IMG/VR virus record: IMGVR_UViG_3300043409_000928
Location: 62,001-126,000 of that record
Reading direction: 5' to 3' (one strand)
Source: a virus
Length of the DNA stretch: 64,000 nt
Shown: in pieces, positions 34,810-43,282 of the stretch
How the letters are laid out: each line of letters begins with the position of its first letter
Position numbering within the stretch: position 1 is the stretch's first letter
The notes under the pieces: model-generated
Told to the model about the DNA's origin: nothing
Databases searched by the model: none
The model's input: the letters and a program-made list of their open reading frames with translations, nothing else
Program-made: the position numbers and the translations under genes

Positions 34810-35913
34810 ATGCCTAAAATATCACTTTGGAAAAACGCCAAGACGCAAGACTTTTACTTTCAGGATCGAATTATCCGTGAAGCAGTGGGTGCTGGCGGAA
34901 CTACATTTTTGGTCCATAAGTATCTTGGACCTGCGGCAGTTGAGGACGGATCTGATCCGGCCAAGCCAAATTTGTCGGCTCAAAATGAAATTACAGAATT
35001 AGACATGCAAGACTTGCTGTTTATGGAAAACCGTGATCGGGTATATGATACTTCCATTTATGAATTGCGTGGGACATATAATGTGACCGACCAGGACTTT
35101 GACTTGAGTCAGTTTGGTTTGTTTTTAAATGCCGACACGCTGTTTATTACATTCCATACAAACGAAATGGTTGATCGTTTAGGACGTAAATTGATGGCTG
35201 GTGATGTCATTGAAGTTCCGCACTTGAATGACGACTTGCTATTGGATGCTACTGCAAAAAGCATTAACAAATTTTATGCAGTCCAGGATGCTAGTCGCGC
35301 CGCAGAAGGATTTGGTCCAACTTGGTGGCCGCACTTGTGGCGTATCAAAGTTGCCCCTATTAATGATGCACAAGAGTATCGTAGTATCTTGGGTGACCCC
35401 GAAGATGCTGACAGTTTAAAAAATGCACTGAGCACTTATCAGACCGAAATTAAAATTAATAATGCAATTTTAGCCAGTGCTGAAATGATGACTCCAACAG
35501 TTGGTTATAAAAATCCAGAGCTCAATGATCCAACTTATGTTCCAACTATTAATGTTATGTCAACTGGTGGGATATCTGACAATACTGTTAACACTAGAGA
35601 GTATGCGGCATCCAAAGGTGACACTACTGGAATTGCGAACGGCTTGTCATTTCCACAAAGTCCAGATCAGGGAGAATTGTTTATTCGTATGGACTTCCGT
35701 CCACAAAGACTTTTTGTATTCCGAGGCAATCGTTGGCACAGAGTTCTTGATAATGTAGATCAGTCCAATTGGAGAATTAATACTGTTAATGCTGGCGATT
35801 TTATTGATAACAACACAGGCACATCAGTTAATAATTTAAGCACTACAAAAGACACAATTGATCAAAAGCAAGCACTGAGCAAGGTGTTTACAAAACCTAA
35901 GGCAGATAATTAA
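34810..35913 (+). CDS. 14: Neck protein gp14-like with C-terminal beta module
   Basis: A 367-residue protein. The central part (FLNADTLFITFHTNEMVDRLGRKLMAGDVIEVPHLND, in short segments, then WRIKVAPINDAQEYRSILG) follows the gp14 pattern of 'hand-off' beta strands seen in T4 gp14 (256 residues). gp14 completes the neck with gp13. The C-terminal 120 residues are extra; around 290-330 they contain GELFIRMD...RLFVFRGNRWHR, a beta motif also found in gp15, gp18 and fibres here. Its stop overlaps the gp15 start. Confidence 0.75.
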   Translation: MPKISLWKNAKTQDFYFQDRIIREAVGAGGTTFLVHKYLGPAAVEDGSDPAKPNLSAQNEITELDMQDLLFMENRDRVYDTSIYELRGTYNVTDQDFDLSQFGLFLNADTLFITFHTNEMVDRLGRKLMAGDVIEVPHLNDDLLLDATAKSINKFYAVQDASRAAEGFGPTWWPHLWRIKVAPINDAQEYRSILGDPEDADSLKNALSTYQTEIKINNAILASAEMMTPTVGYKNPELNDPTYVPTINVMSTGGISDNTVNTREYAASKGDTTGIANGLSFPQSPDQGELFIRMDFRPQRLFVFRGNRWHRVLDNVDQSNWRINTVNAGDFIDNNTGTSVNNLSTTKDTIDQKQALSKVFTKPKADN

Positions 35914-37253
35914 TGGCACAGTCATATTTTTATGATCAACAAATTAGACGTTGGTTACTACAGTTTATGCGACTGTTTGGTGGCTACTCTGTTAAGATGG
36001 GCAAAGATTCAAATGGCAATGATTCTTATCATCAGGTACCGGTGCGCTACGGTGATACAACTCGTATGAGTCAACATATTTTACGCAAGAACAGTGAGAA
36101 CACAATACTAAGCGTGCCTGCAATCAGTTGCTACATTGCAGAACTGTTGCCAAATGCCGAGCGCAGAATTAGTCCAACTTACCAAGATACTGTTCAAGTT
36201 TTTGAAAAGTCATATGACGCCGCTTCAGGAACTTACCAAGATCAAGTTGGCGAAACCTATAGTCTAGATCGACATAGCCCAATACCATATGACTTGACAA
36301 TCAATGTGGACATTTGGACCAGTAACACAGAACAGAAATTACAATTGCTTGAACAAATTTTATTATTGTTCAACCCAAGCGTTAACTTACAAAGCAGTCA
36401 AAATCCCTATGACTGGACCAGTTTGGCAGTTGTTGAGCTTATTAACATTACATGGACTGCTCGTAGTATTCCGCAAGGCACTGATGACATTATTGATGTG
36501 GCAAGTTTAATTTTTCAACTTCCTATATTTTTAACACCACCTGCCAAAATTAAACGACAAGTGCTTATCCATAGCATCATTAATAATGTTGGTGCAGACT
36601 ATGGATTTATTGATGACATTATTATCAATGGCAACTTCCAGGGTAGACAATGGATTACATTTGAGGATCGTCACATTAAAGTTACTGGAGATTATATACA
36701 GCTATTGTCACGCACCAACAGTGCAGTAGATGGGCAAACTGGCAACAATCTAAGCTGGAAAGACCATTTTAAAAATTATGGTGGAATTAATAATGGTATT
36801 ACAGAAATTAGATTAAAGCTTGGTGATCTCTCTGATCCACAGGAAGTAATTTTAAGAGTTGTAGAAGTTGTGGCCAATGAAAATGTTTTAAGTTTTACAA
36901 TGGACAACTCAACATTGCCCAACGATACTATTGCAATGATTAATGGTGTAGTAAATCCCACCACAGGTGTTCCTGGTAACGGTAACATTCCTGCAGTAAG
37001 TGCAGGACAGCGTTACTTGTTGACTGCTGGCGTTGTACAAACTGGTCAATGGGGTTCTGTAGTTGCAGAAGAAAATGATATAATTGAATACAACGGCAGT
37101 GACTGGATTGTGAGCTTTGATGCCAGTGCTGTAAATACCACTGCCTATACTACAAATGCAAATACTATGAAGAAACTTTTCTTTACTGGAACCGATTGGG
37201 TGCTGGCAGTAGAAGGTCTCTTTGAGCAGGGCTACTGGCGAATTGTTAACTAA
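35913..37253 (+). CDS. 15: Tail terminator / proximal sheath stabiliser gp15-like with C-terminal beta module
   Basis: A 446-residue protein. The N-terminus (SYFYDQQIRRWLLQFMRLFGG, then YHQVPVRYGDTTRMSQHILRKN) matches T4 gp15, which starts with a YFYNSSFRRY-type segment and caps the tail tube and sheath for head joining. T4 gp15 has 272 residues. The excess C-terminal part has two tandem beta segments with DIIEYNGSDWIVS and LFFTGTDWVLAVEG, like fibre or decoration modules. It directly follows gp14 with a one-base overlap. Confidence 0.82.
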   Translation: MAQSYFYDQQIRRWLLQFMRLFGGYSVKMGKDSNGNDSYHQVPVRYGDTTRMSQHILRKNSENTILSVPAISCYIAELLPNAERRISPTYQDTVQVFEKSYDAASGTYQDQVGETYSLDRHSPIPYDLTINVDIWTSNTEQKLQLLEQILLLFNPSVNLQSSQNPYDWTSLAVVELINITWTARSIPQGTDDIIDVASLIFQLPIFLTPPAKIKRQVLIHSIINNVGADYGFIDDIIINGNFQGRQWITFEDRHIKVTGDYIQLLSRTNSAVDGQTGNNLSWKDHFKNYGGINNGITEIRLKLGDLSDPQEVILRVVEVVANENVLSFTMDNSTLPNDTIAMINGVVNPTTGVPGNGNIPAVSAGQRYLLTAGVVQTGQWGSVVAEENDIIEYNGSDWIVSFDASAVNTTAYTTNANTMKKLFFTGTDWVLAVEGLFEQGYWRIVN

Positions 37254-37263
37254 CTATTAGATA

Positions 37264-37698
37264 ATGAGAGCAGTTGGCGCACTAATCGTAAGTGAAAAAA
37301 CAAAAAGAGTTTTGATGCAACTCCGTAGTCCTACCGAAACACATGCTATGTGTTGGGGACTGTGGGGCGGAAGACTTGACGGCGAAGAGGGTGACCTCAA
37401 TGGACTAAAGCGCGAACTATGCGAAGAGCTTGGATATCCTGGTGTACCTGATACTATTGCAATGAGTCATGTGTATACATTTACTACCAAAGATAAAAGA
37501 TTCAGGCACGTAAGTTATCTAATTTTATGCAAGGAAGAATTTATTCCTACCATTGATGATGAAAGCGCAGGATATTGCTGGGTCAACTTGTGGGAATGGC
37601 CTGCGCCATTGCATCGTAATACTGCAAAAATGTTTAGTAGTCGAGGATTTAAAACTGCATTGGAAGGACTGTTGAATGTTAAAACTAATCCGACCTAA
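37264..37698 (+). CDS. Nudix hydrolase
   Basis: A 144-residue protein with a complete Nudix box: GRLDGEE, then seven residues, then RELCEELGY, matching GX5EX7REUXEEXGU. These enzymes hydrolyse nucleoside diphosphate-linked compounds. Similar genes (for example NudE in T4) are common in phages for cleaning up nucleotides or ADP-ribose derivatives. The exact substrate cannot be told. It follows gp15 by 10 nt and overlaps the next gene by 23 nt. Confidence 0.92.
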   Translation: MRAVGALIVSEKTKRVLMQLRSPTETHAMCWGLWGGRLDGEEGDLNGLKRELCEELGYPGVPDTIAMSHVYTFTTKDKRFRHVSYLILCKEEFIPTIDDESAGYCWVNLWEWPAPLHRNTAKMFSSRGFKTALEGLLNVKTNPT

Positions 37699-38101
37699 GC
37701 CAAGTTCTATTGTTTACAGTGGGCCGCATTATCAACTAGAATTCCAACATTGTTGGGCGCCGTGGCTTAATAATCCGTTGCTGAACAAACTTTATAAAAA
37801 TTCAGTTTGCTATTCTGAACGATGGTACCTTGAAACACGCCGACTAATTAATGACGGGCTCTGGTATCATCCGCTACTAAACAGTATTATAAAAGATCCT
37901 GATATGAAAACTTTACTGGTTAAGAGTACAGTTATCGACGGTGCAATGTTAAGGAGTGTTATACAAAACGAAAGCTATCCAGAGTTTCATATTTCTGCTG
38001 GTATTAATCTTAAAAAGATAAACCGATGGTGTTCGTTTTTTGTTAGTCTACCTGATTCACTAGAAATTCTTGTATCCCTAAGTGCCCAATCTGTCGACTA
38101 A
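37676..38101 (+). CDS. Hypothetical protein overlapping a convergent gene
   Basis: A 141-residue protein with aromatic-rich segments (HCWAPWLNNPLL, SERWYLETRRLINDGLWYHPLL). The family is not recognised. It starts inside the end of the Nudix gene and its last 19 codons are antisense to the end of the glycosyltransferase gene (38043-38101). No other gene could fill 37699-38042 on either strand, which supports it. The function of its C-terminal end is doubtful because the sequence there is constrained by the opposing frame. Confidence 0.55.
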   Translation: MLKLIRPKPSSIVYSGPHYQLEFQHCWAPWLNNPLLNKLYKNSVCYSERWYLETRRLINDGLWYHPLLNSIIKDPDMKTLLVKSTVIDGAMLRSVIQNESYPEFHISAGINLKKINRWCSFFVSLPDSLEILVSLSAQSVD

Positions 38102-38702
38102 GATCTAAGTCACAGTATATATTGAATCCATTTTCTTTTAACAAATCGCAAAATCCCATATCTTCTCCGTGCCAGGTTGAACTCGGAGCATGCCATGCTA
38201 AAGGAAAATGAGGACTTGGCATGCTGTCGGCTATTACAGCCTTCATTAGTACACAACCAAAGCCGGTATATCTAATTTTTATCAACCCATGTCCAGTTGT
38301 ATCGACTGGTTCTACTGGATCAATATCAGCAAACGCTGTTGGATGGAAGGGTGGCACTCGCTTGGAGTAGGTTGCACATACCACATTCTTTTTGTGCTCT
38401 AGCAGTCTAACAATAACATCTTCAGGAAATGTCATGTCGCTATCAAACCACATGATGTGATCTGCGTCATGGTCGTTGATTGCAGTATCTAATAAGATCT
38501 GGCGTTGATTACTTAAAACCGTACCAGCATCCATGTCTAGCACTACAGGAATCCCACGAGATTCAGTATAGCGAATGGCATTGACCAAACAAAATGTAAA
38601 TGCAGAATGTACCATACCGTTGGTAGGTACGCATATTACAACCTGCTCGCTTAGTGTTGCTTCTGTGTTTTCAAAAAGACTTTTTGAACCGCTGCCAAAC
38701 AT
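38043..38702 (-). CDS. Glycosyltransferase-like protein (GT-A fold)
   Basis: A 219-residue protein with ICVPTNGMVHSAFTFCL near the start, NQRQILLDTAI, the D-x-D-type metal motif MWFDSDMTFP, and GEDMGFCDLLKENGF...IGHLG, the standard order of phage GT2-like enzymes. Substrate unknown; host cell-surface sugars, phage DNA bases or virion proteins are options. It starts 1 nt after the stop of the 170-residue gene and ends overlapping a convergent gene by 59 nt. Confidence 0.8.
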   Translation of the reverse strand: MFGSGSKSLFENTEATLSEQVVICVPTNGMVHSAFTFCLVNAIRYTESRGIPVVLDMDAGTVLSNQRQILLDTAINDHDADHIMWFDSDMTFPEDVIVRLLEHKKNVVCATYSKRVPPFHPTAFADIDPVEPVDTTGHGLIKIRYTGFGCVLMKAVIADSMPSPHFPLAWHAPSSTWHGEDMGFCDLLKENGFNIYCDLDLSRQIGHLGIQEFLVNQVD

Positions 38703-38703
38703 T

Positions 38704-39216
38704 TTATTCTTCTGACTCGGTGTTTACATTTCGTAGGTTGGCTTTTCTTTCAGCAATCCTTGTTACTTTGTTGATAACATTTAAAAAGCTTTGGCATTTA
38801 GTAATAGTTTCTTCGTACAATTCTGCTGGCAATTTTAACATTTGTCCCATGTTGTCAGTTGTCACTGCTTGACATATCGCCTCAACGGCCGAACGACGGG
38901 CTAGTTCTTCTACCCAGTAAGATGCTTCACCTTCTTCAATTGCTTTGGCCAAGTCGGTACCAATCTCAGTTTGTAACTCAACAATTTTAGTATTGACAGC
39001 ATTCATTTCTGCTAGAATTGCTTCTTTTTCCCAATCATTTGATACTTTTAAATATTCCGAATTTAAAAACTCAATGTCCTGGCAAAGAGTTACCAATAAG
39101 CGTGGTCCACCTTGTGTGTTGAATAGGAAATTTTCTCTTTCAAATGTTGTTCTATACGGCACTTGTTTTAACAAGTTGCGTACACTGTATAAAATTTCAT
39201 TTTGTTGTAATGGCAT
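38704..39216 (-). CDS. Helical structural-region protein, unknown
   Basis: A 170-residue helical protein (NDWEKEAILAEMNAVNTKIVELQTEIG is coiled-coil-like) with an acidic end. No family is recognised. It is preceded by an AAAGGAGC Shine-Dalgarno and by a small hairpin (TGATAC/GTATCA) in the leader. It is followed closely by the glycosyltransferase, with which it may form an operon. Confidence 0.55.
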   Translation of the reverse strand: MPLQQNEILYSVRNLLKQVPYRTTFERENFLFNTQGGPRLLVTLCQDIEFLNSEYLKVSNDWEKEAILAEMNAVNTKIVELQTEIGTDLAKAIEEGEASYWVEELARRSAVEAICQAVTTDNMGQMLKLPAELYEETITKCQSFLNVINKVTRIAERKANLRNVNTESEE

Positions 39217-39230
39217 GTAATTTGCTCCTT

Positions 39231-39247
39231 TGATACACTATGTATCA
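39231..39247. other. Leader hairpin
   Basis: Stem TGATAC/GTATCA with a 5-nt loop lies 15-31 nt upstream of the ATG at 39216. On the plus strand it is followed by TTTTTTATT, so it could also stop transcription entering the fibre cassette from the left. Confidence 0.45.
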
Positions 39248-39267
39248 TTTTTTATTCTTAAAAAATA

Positions 39268-39295
39268 ACCAAAAGAAAAGGGCCGAAGCCCTTTT
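39268..39295 (-). terminator. Rho-independent terminator with UUCG loop
   Basis: Stem AAAAGGGC/GCCCTTTT encloses TTCG on the minus strand, an extra-stable tetraloop, followed by CTTTTGG. It ends the fibre cassette transcript after the 64-residue gene. Confidence 0.88.
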
Positions 39296-39314
39296 CTAAT
39301 ATTACCTAATCAAA

Positions 39315-39509
39315 TTAGGTATCAGCATACGGTGTAGTTCTTAGTCCAAAAGTTGAACTTAAACCAACACTACCTGTTGAAATGCCTAGGTGGCCACCTA
39401 GTGTACCGCGCAAACTGATGTTTGAACCTGCACCAGGGGCTGAGTTAGAGTAACCTTTTTGTACTCGTCCCATTGTCATTGCTGATCCAGTTGCTGGAAG
39501 AATTGCCAT
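39315..39509 (-). CDS. Small Gly/Ser-rich virion-like protein
   Basis: A 64-residue protein rich in Gly, Ser and Thr with alternating hydrophobic residues. Similar short proteins accompany fibre genes in T4-like marine phages. It has a strong GAGGAGG Shine-Dalgarno and follows the S74-type fibre by 26 nt. It may be a fibre tip or a small virion component; function unknown. Confidence 0.5.
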   Translation of the reverse strand: MAILPATGSAMTMGRVQKGYSNSAPGAGSNISLRGTLGGHLGISTGSVGLSSTFGLRTTPYADT

Positions 39510-39535
39510 TTTATTTGCCTCCTCTTTTCACTAGA

Positions 39536-42532
39536 TTAAAGTTCAGTTGTCGCTGAACCAGCCAACTTGGAAATTTCTGCTCTTAGAGCATCAATTTGTA
39601 GTTGTTGAGCTTTTACTGCTTCTAGCAATAGTGCTGTTAACTTATCGTACTTAACAGTCTTGTAACCAGCAAACGCACTGGCTGTTACCAACTGTGGCAA
39701 TACTGCTTCAACTTCTTGAGCAATAACACCAACTTCTTCTTTGTCAGTAATACCTAATGCCAACGCTGTTGCATTTGGACGGAAAGTAACACCACGCAAA
39801 CTCATTACCTTGGCAATTGGATCTGTAATTTCTACAATATCTTTCTTCAAGTTAATGTCTGAGTAGTAAGCTGTAACTTCACCAGTAGCTGTAATTGCAC
39901 CTGTTACTGATAATGCACCTGTTGATGCTGTGCCAAAACTGACATTAGAACCTGAACTATAAAAACCGTTGCCGTTAGTTAGTTGGTTATTATTAGTTAC
40001 ATTGGTAGCGCCTGCGGCAATACCATCTAACTTACTAGCGTATGTGCTTGTCATATAACCGTTAACTGCAGACGTTGCCGCTGCCATACTGATTACAGGA
40101 GCTGTCCCACCGCTTGATACTACAGGACCAGTCGCTGTAACACCAGTAACTGTACCTACGTTGGTTGTATAACCACTTGGGTTAGTACTGTTATAAGGTG
40201 TAAAGCCTAGACCTGTTGTAATTTGCCCACTTGTTAATGTGTTACCACTAATACTTGTTACTGTAGCGGCGTTACCAGTTGTAGAACCAGAACTACCAGT
40301 TACGTTACCTGTTACGTTACCTGTTACGTTACCTGTTAGTGCGGCTGAAATTGTACCGGCACTAAAGTTGCCACTTGCGTCACGGAAAACTATTGTACTG
40401 GCTGTGTTTAAGTTAGTAGCATTTGAAGTCACTGTAAAAGTTGCACCTTCTGAACTAGCACTTCCACTTAAACCACTACCTGATACTGCACCAGCCGCTA
40501 CATAGTTACCAGTTGTATCTGTGCCTAGTGCAACTGTATCACCAGCTACTGTAGCTGTCAATGTTACGTTAGCACTACCATCAATACTTACGCTACCAGA
40601 CAAGTCACCACCTAAGGTGATTGTGCGGGCTGTTGTCCACGCTGCCGCTGTAGTAGCTGTAGTAGCTGTACTTGCGTTACCTGTCAATGCGGCTGTAATT
40701 GTACCGGCTGCAAAATTACCACTTGCATCACGCAATACAATAGTTGAAGCTGTATTAGCACTTGCGGCTGTAGTAGTTGCACTATTAGCTTGGCTAGTAA
40801 TTGTACCTGCTGTAGTAGCAGATGTGGCTGTACTAGCATTACCTGTTAAAGCGCCAACAAATGTTGTTGATGTAACACTAGTTAAACCAGCCAATGTTGT
40901 TGAAGTTGCGCCCAGTGCAGTTGATGTTGAACCAATTGTTACTGTGCTGTTTGCCAACTTGGCATTAGCAATACTACCAGCTAACATTGCGTTTGTGACT
41001 GCTAAGGCAGAAATTGTAGACGCTGATGACACACTACCAGATCCATCAAATGCCAAACTGGTCCAAACTACATCACCGCTCATAGCAATAGTTCTTGCTG
41101 TTGCCAATGCTGTTGCTGTACTTGCGTTACCTGTCAATGCACCAGTAAAGCCAGTTGATGTAACACTAGTTAAACCAGCTAATGTGGTTGATGTTGCACC
41201 CAGTGCAGTTGATGTTGAACCAATTGTAACTGTTGTGTTGGTCAATGAGCTGTTAGGAATACTACCCAAGCTAAAAGCACCAGTTCCACTGCTGTAGGTG
41301 ATACCAGTTCCACTGCTACCACTTACTGATGCGCGAGCACGAGCCTGTGTAAAGTATTGGTTTGTTGAACCTTCTGTTAAGCCGTCAGTGTTAACTGCTA
41401 ATGGGTTGTATGTTGCGCCATCATTTGTAAATTGCCAAATGTCTGAACCTTCATTCCAACGAATTTGTACATTTGTGTCATCGCCACGCTCAACTTCAAT
41501 ACCAGCATTTTGACTTGCGGCACCTGTTGCATCACTGTTTAGCGTGATAATGTTGTCAGCCAAGTTAATTGTGTTTGAGTTAACACTTGTAGTTGTACCG
41601 CTAACTGTAAAGTCACCAGCAACTACTACACCACTGGCATTAACTGTCAATGCTGTTGAACCGTCAACTGTAACTGTTACAGTACCTGTACCGCTGTCAA
41701 CCACTGCAACACTTGAGTTACCTTGTGTGATACTGGTTGTGCTGATAGCACTAATGCTTGTATCAACATAAGTCTTTGTTGCCGCATCATTGGCACTGCT
41801 TGGAACACCTAGACCAATAACTTTGTTACCGTTCATTTCGATGCTGTCACCAAAGTTAACTTTGATACCTGCGCTGTCAGTAATGTTCTTACCGGCTGCG
41901 ATTTGCAATGTACCGTCAATGTTGATGTTTGTTGAGCTTGAACCCAACTGTAAAATACCTGCGCCAAGTGTTTTGATACGGATGTTTTGATCTGCATCAG
42001 CACTGAATGTAATTGTACCGGTATCGTCTTCTAGAACTTTACTACCGTTAACATACAAAGAACCTGGACCAACGTAAATATCTTTCCATTGCTTTGCGGC
42101 ACTACCTAAGTCATAGGTAATGTCTGCACTTGGAATGATACTACCAGCAATACTGCTGATACCACCGGTCAATGTTAAACCAGCAAATGCTGGAGTTGCG
42201 CTTGTTGCAATGTTTTGTGATGTTGCAATAACACCAGTTGAACTGCTATAACTAATACCTGTACCTGCACTGACTGCACTTCTTGCACGGGCTGTGGTGT
42301 GGTATTCAGCTGAACCTTCTGCTACGCTATCTGTCGTTAAGACCACAGTTCCTGTAGAACCGTTGACGCTTTTAACTGCGCCAATTTCAATAACTGCCGC
42401 GGTGCCATCATCTTTCTTGATGAAGATTTTACCATCGTATGTATTGATACCAATTTCGCCTAATGCCAACTGCCCAGTTGTTGGTACCTTCGCTGGTGTT
42501 GCACTACGCTTTAAAATGATTGTATTTGCCAT
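39536..42532 (-). CDS. Tail fibre with C-terminal S74 intramolecular chaperone
   Basis: A 998-residue fibre. The N-terminus (TIILKRSATPAKVPTTGQLALGEIGINTYDGKIFI, in part) is a common attachment domain. The long shaft has Ser/Thr/Ala-rich repeats, including two copies of TIGSTSTALGATSTTLAGLT and a GNVTGNVTGNVTG run. The last 110 residues match the peptidase S74 chaperone (YYSDINLKKDI, GVTFRPN, VGVIAQEVEAVLPQLV), which trimerises the fibre and then cuts itself off at a serine in the SD motif. It probably recognises host receptors. Confidence 0.88.
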   Translation of the reverse strand: MANTIILKRSATPAKVPTTGQLALGEIGINTYDGKIFIKKDDGTAAVIEIGAVKSVNGSTGTVVLTTDSVAEGSAEYHTTARARSAVSAGTGISYSSSTGVIATSQNIATSATPAFAGLTLTGGISSIAGSIIPSADITYDLGSAAKQWKDIYVGPGSLYVNGSKVLEDDTGTITFSADADQNIRIKTLGAGILQLGSSSTNINIDGTLQIAAGKNITDSAGIKVNFGDSIEMNGNKVIGLGVPSSANDAATKTYVDTSISAISTTSITQGNSSVAVVDSGTGTVTVTVDGSTALTVNASGVVVAGDFTVSGTTTSVNSNTINLADNIITLNSDATGAASQNAGIEVERGDDTNVQIRWNEGSDIWQFTNDGATYNPLAVNTDGLTEGSTNQYFTQARARASVSGSSGTGITYSSGTGAFSLGSIPNSSLTNTTVTIGSTSTALGATSTTLAGLTSVTSTGFTGALTGNASTATALATARTIAMSGDVVWTSLAFDGSGSVSSASTISALAVTNAMLAGSIANAKLANSTVTIGSTSTALGATSTTLAGLTSVTSTTFVGALTGNASTATSATTAGTITSQANSATTTAASANTASTIVLRDASGNFAAGTITAALTGNASTATTATTAAAWTTARTITLGGDLSGSVSIDGSANVTLTATVAGDTVALGTDTTGNYVAAGAVSGSGLSGSASSEGATFTVTSNATNLNTASTIVFRDASGNFSAGTISAALTGNVTGNVTGNVTGSSGSTTGNAATVTSISGNTLTSGQITTGLGFTPYNSTNPSGYTTNVGTVTGVTATGPVVSSGGTAPVISMAAATSAVNGYMTSTYASKLDGIAAGATNVTNNNQLTNGNGFYSSGSNVSFGTASTGALSVTGAITATGEVTAYYSDINLKKDIVEITDPIAKVMSLRGVTFRPNATALALGITDKEEVGVIAQEVEAVLPQLVTASAFAGYKTVKYDKLTALLLEAVKAQQLQIDALRAEISKLAGSATTEL

Positions 42533-42544
42533 CTGAGTATATAC

Positions 42545-42597
42545 TCCCTTATGTTAGCGTATGAGTGATCGATTCATACGCTTCAGGACTATTTACC
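42545..42597 (-). promoter_or_regulatory. Late promoter and leader hairpin of the S74 fibre gene
   Basis: GGTAAATA at 42590-42597 is followed in the leader by a stem GCGTATGA/TCATACGC (about 42556-42580) and an AAGGGAG Shine-Dalgarno. That Shine-Dalgarno lies next to the palindrome GAGTATATACTC. Here the hairpin lies wholly downstream of the promoter. Confidence 0.6.
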
Positions 42598-42657
42598 CAA
42601 AATCTCTTTTAATTGCCTGTTACGGTCTAAAATACCACATGTAATAATTGTGTAATA

Positions 42658-43158
42658 TTAAAACTCACCACCATCAACACTGATGTCTGTGGCCACAATA
42701 GAGTCAATTTGTCCTGTATCAGTCAGCGTGATCGCCAGAGTCTTTGAAGAATTTCCATATACGCCTGATATATCAACTGGTCCAATTCTACTTTCTTTGG
42801 AAAATGTGATACTTGTAGCACCAGGATTGATGGTGCCTGTGGTAATTAATACCCAGGTCGTTTTTGCATAGGTGTTTCCTTCTTCAATGTAAATTCGTGT
42901 GCCAGCGGTTAAATCACCAGACGAATCAGCATCCTTGGCTCGATAAAGTTTTGAATCACTGGATAACCACTCGTATATGCCGTTTTGAGTGGCTACCGTC
43001 TGGCCGGCCAATAGAACTCGATCATTATCGTTTAAGGTGACCCCGTCAATGATAGTCACTGCGTTGGCCAGAGTCAGCGGTGTTCGAAGTGCAACACGGG
43101 CACTATCTTTGTAGTCAGTTACGGCACTGACAAATTGTTTACCACGAAATATTGGCAT
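42658..43158 (-). CDS. Tail-fibre accessory protein with fibre-type beta domain
   Basis: A 166-residue protein whose first 110 residues carry the widespread phage fibre domain 'TIIDGVTLNDNDRVLLAGQTVATQNGIYEW' (quoted only as DNDRVLLAGQTVATQNGIY). The end (ISVDGGEF) is typical of small fibre subunits. It lies between two large fibre genes with its own late octamer ACTAAATA upstream. It may be a short fibre or an adaptor joining fibres. Confidence 0.65.
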   Translation of the reverse strand: MPIFRGKQFVSAVTDYKDSARVALRTPLTLANAVTIIDGVTLNDNDRVLLAGQTVATQNGIYEWLSSDSKLYRAKDADSSGDLTAGTRIYIEEGNTYAKTTWVLITTGTINPGATSITFSKESRIGPVDISGVYGNSSKTLAITLTDTGQIDSIVATDISVDGGEF

Positions 43159-43193
43159 TATTGAGCAAAATCCTATGCTTCTTAGCGACAGCT

Positions 43194-43201
43194 TATTTAG
43201 T
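43194..43201 (-). promoter_or_regulatory. Late-type promoter ACTAAATA
   Basis: It lies 35 nt upstream of the ATG at 43158, with TAGGAT as ribosome-binding site. Confidence 0.5.
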
Positions 43202-43221
43202 AGATCAAGTAAATGCAGTCA

Positions 43222-43255
43222 TTAGAAAAGGGTGCAAGTTTCCTTGCACCCTTTT
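43222..43255 (-). terminator. Rho-independent terminator with GAAA loop
   Basis: A 13-bp stem (AAAAGGGTGCAAG and complement) has GAAA as the loop on the minus strand, a stable GNRA tetraloop, then TTTTCTAATG. It ends the large fibre transcript. Confidence 0.92.
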
Positions 43256-43282
43256 GTGACTAAAATTAGATTTTATTCTAAA

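Noticed and set aside
40296-40345. Short tandem repeats resembling a CRISPR array
   Set aside because: Units are 15 bp, in frame, encode GNVT repeats and have no spacers.
40239-41297. Long plus-strand frames opposite the S74 fibre gene
   Set aside because: Ala/Val/Pro-rich antisense frames caused by Thr/Ser/Ala codons of the real gene; no promoter or start signal.
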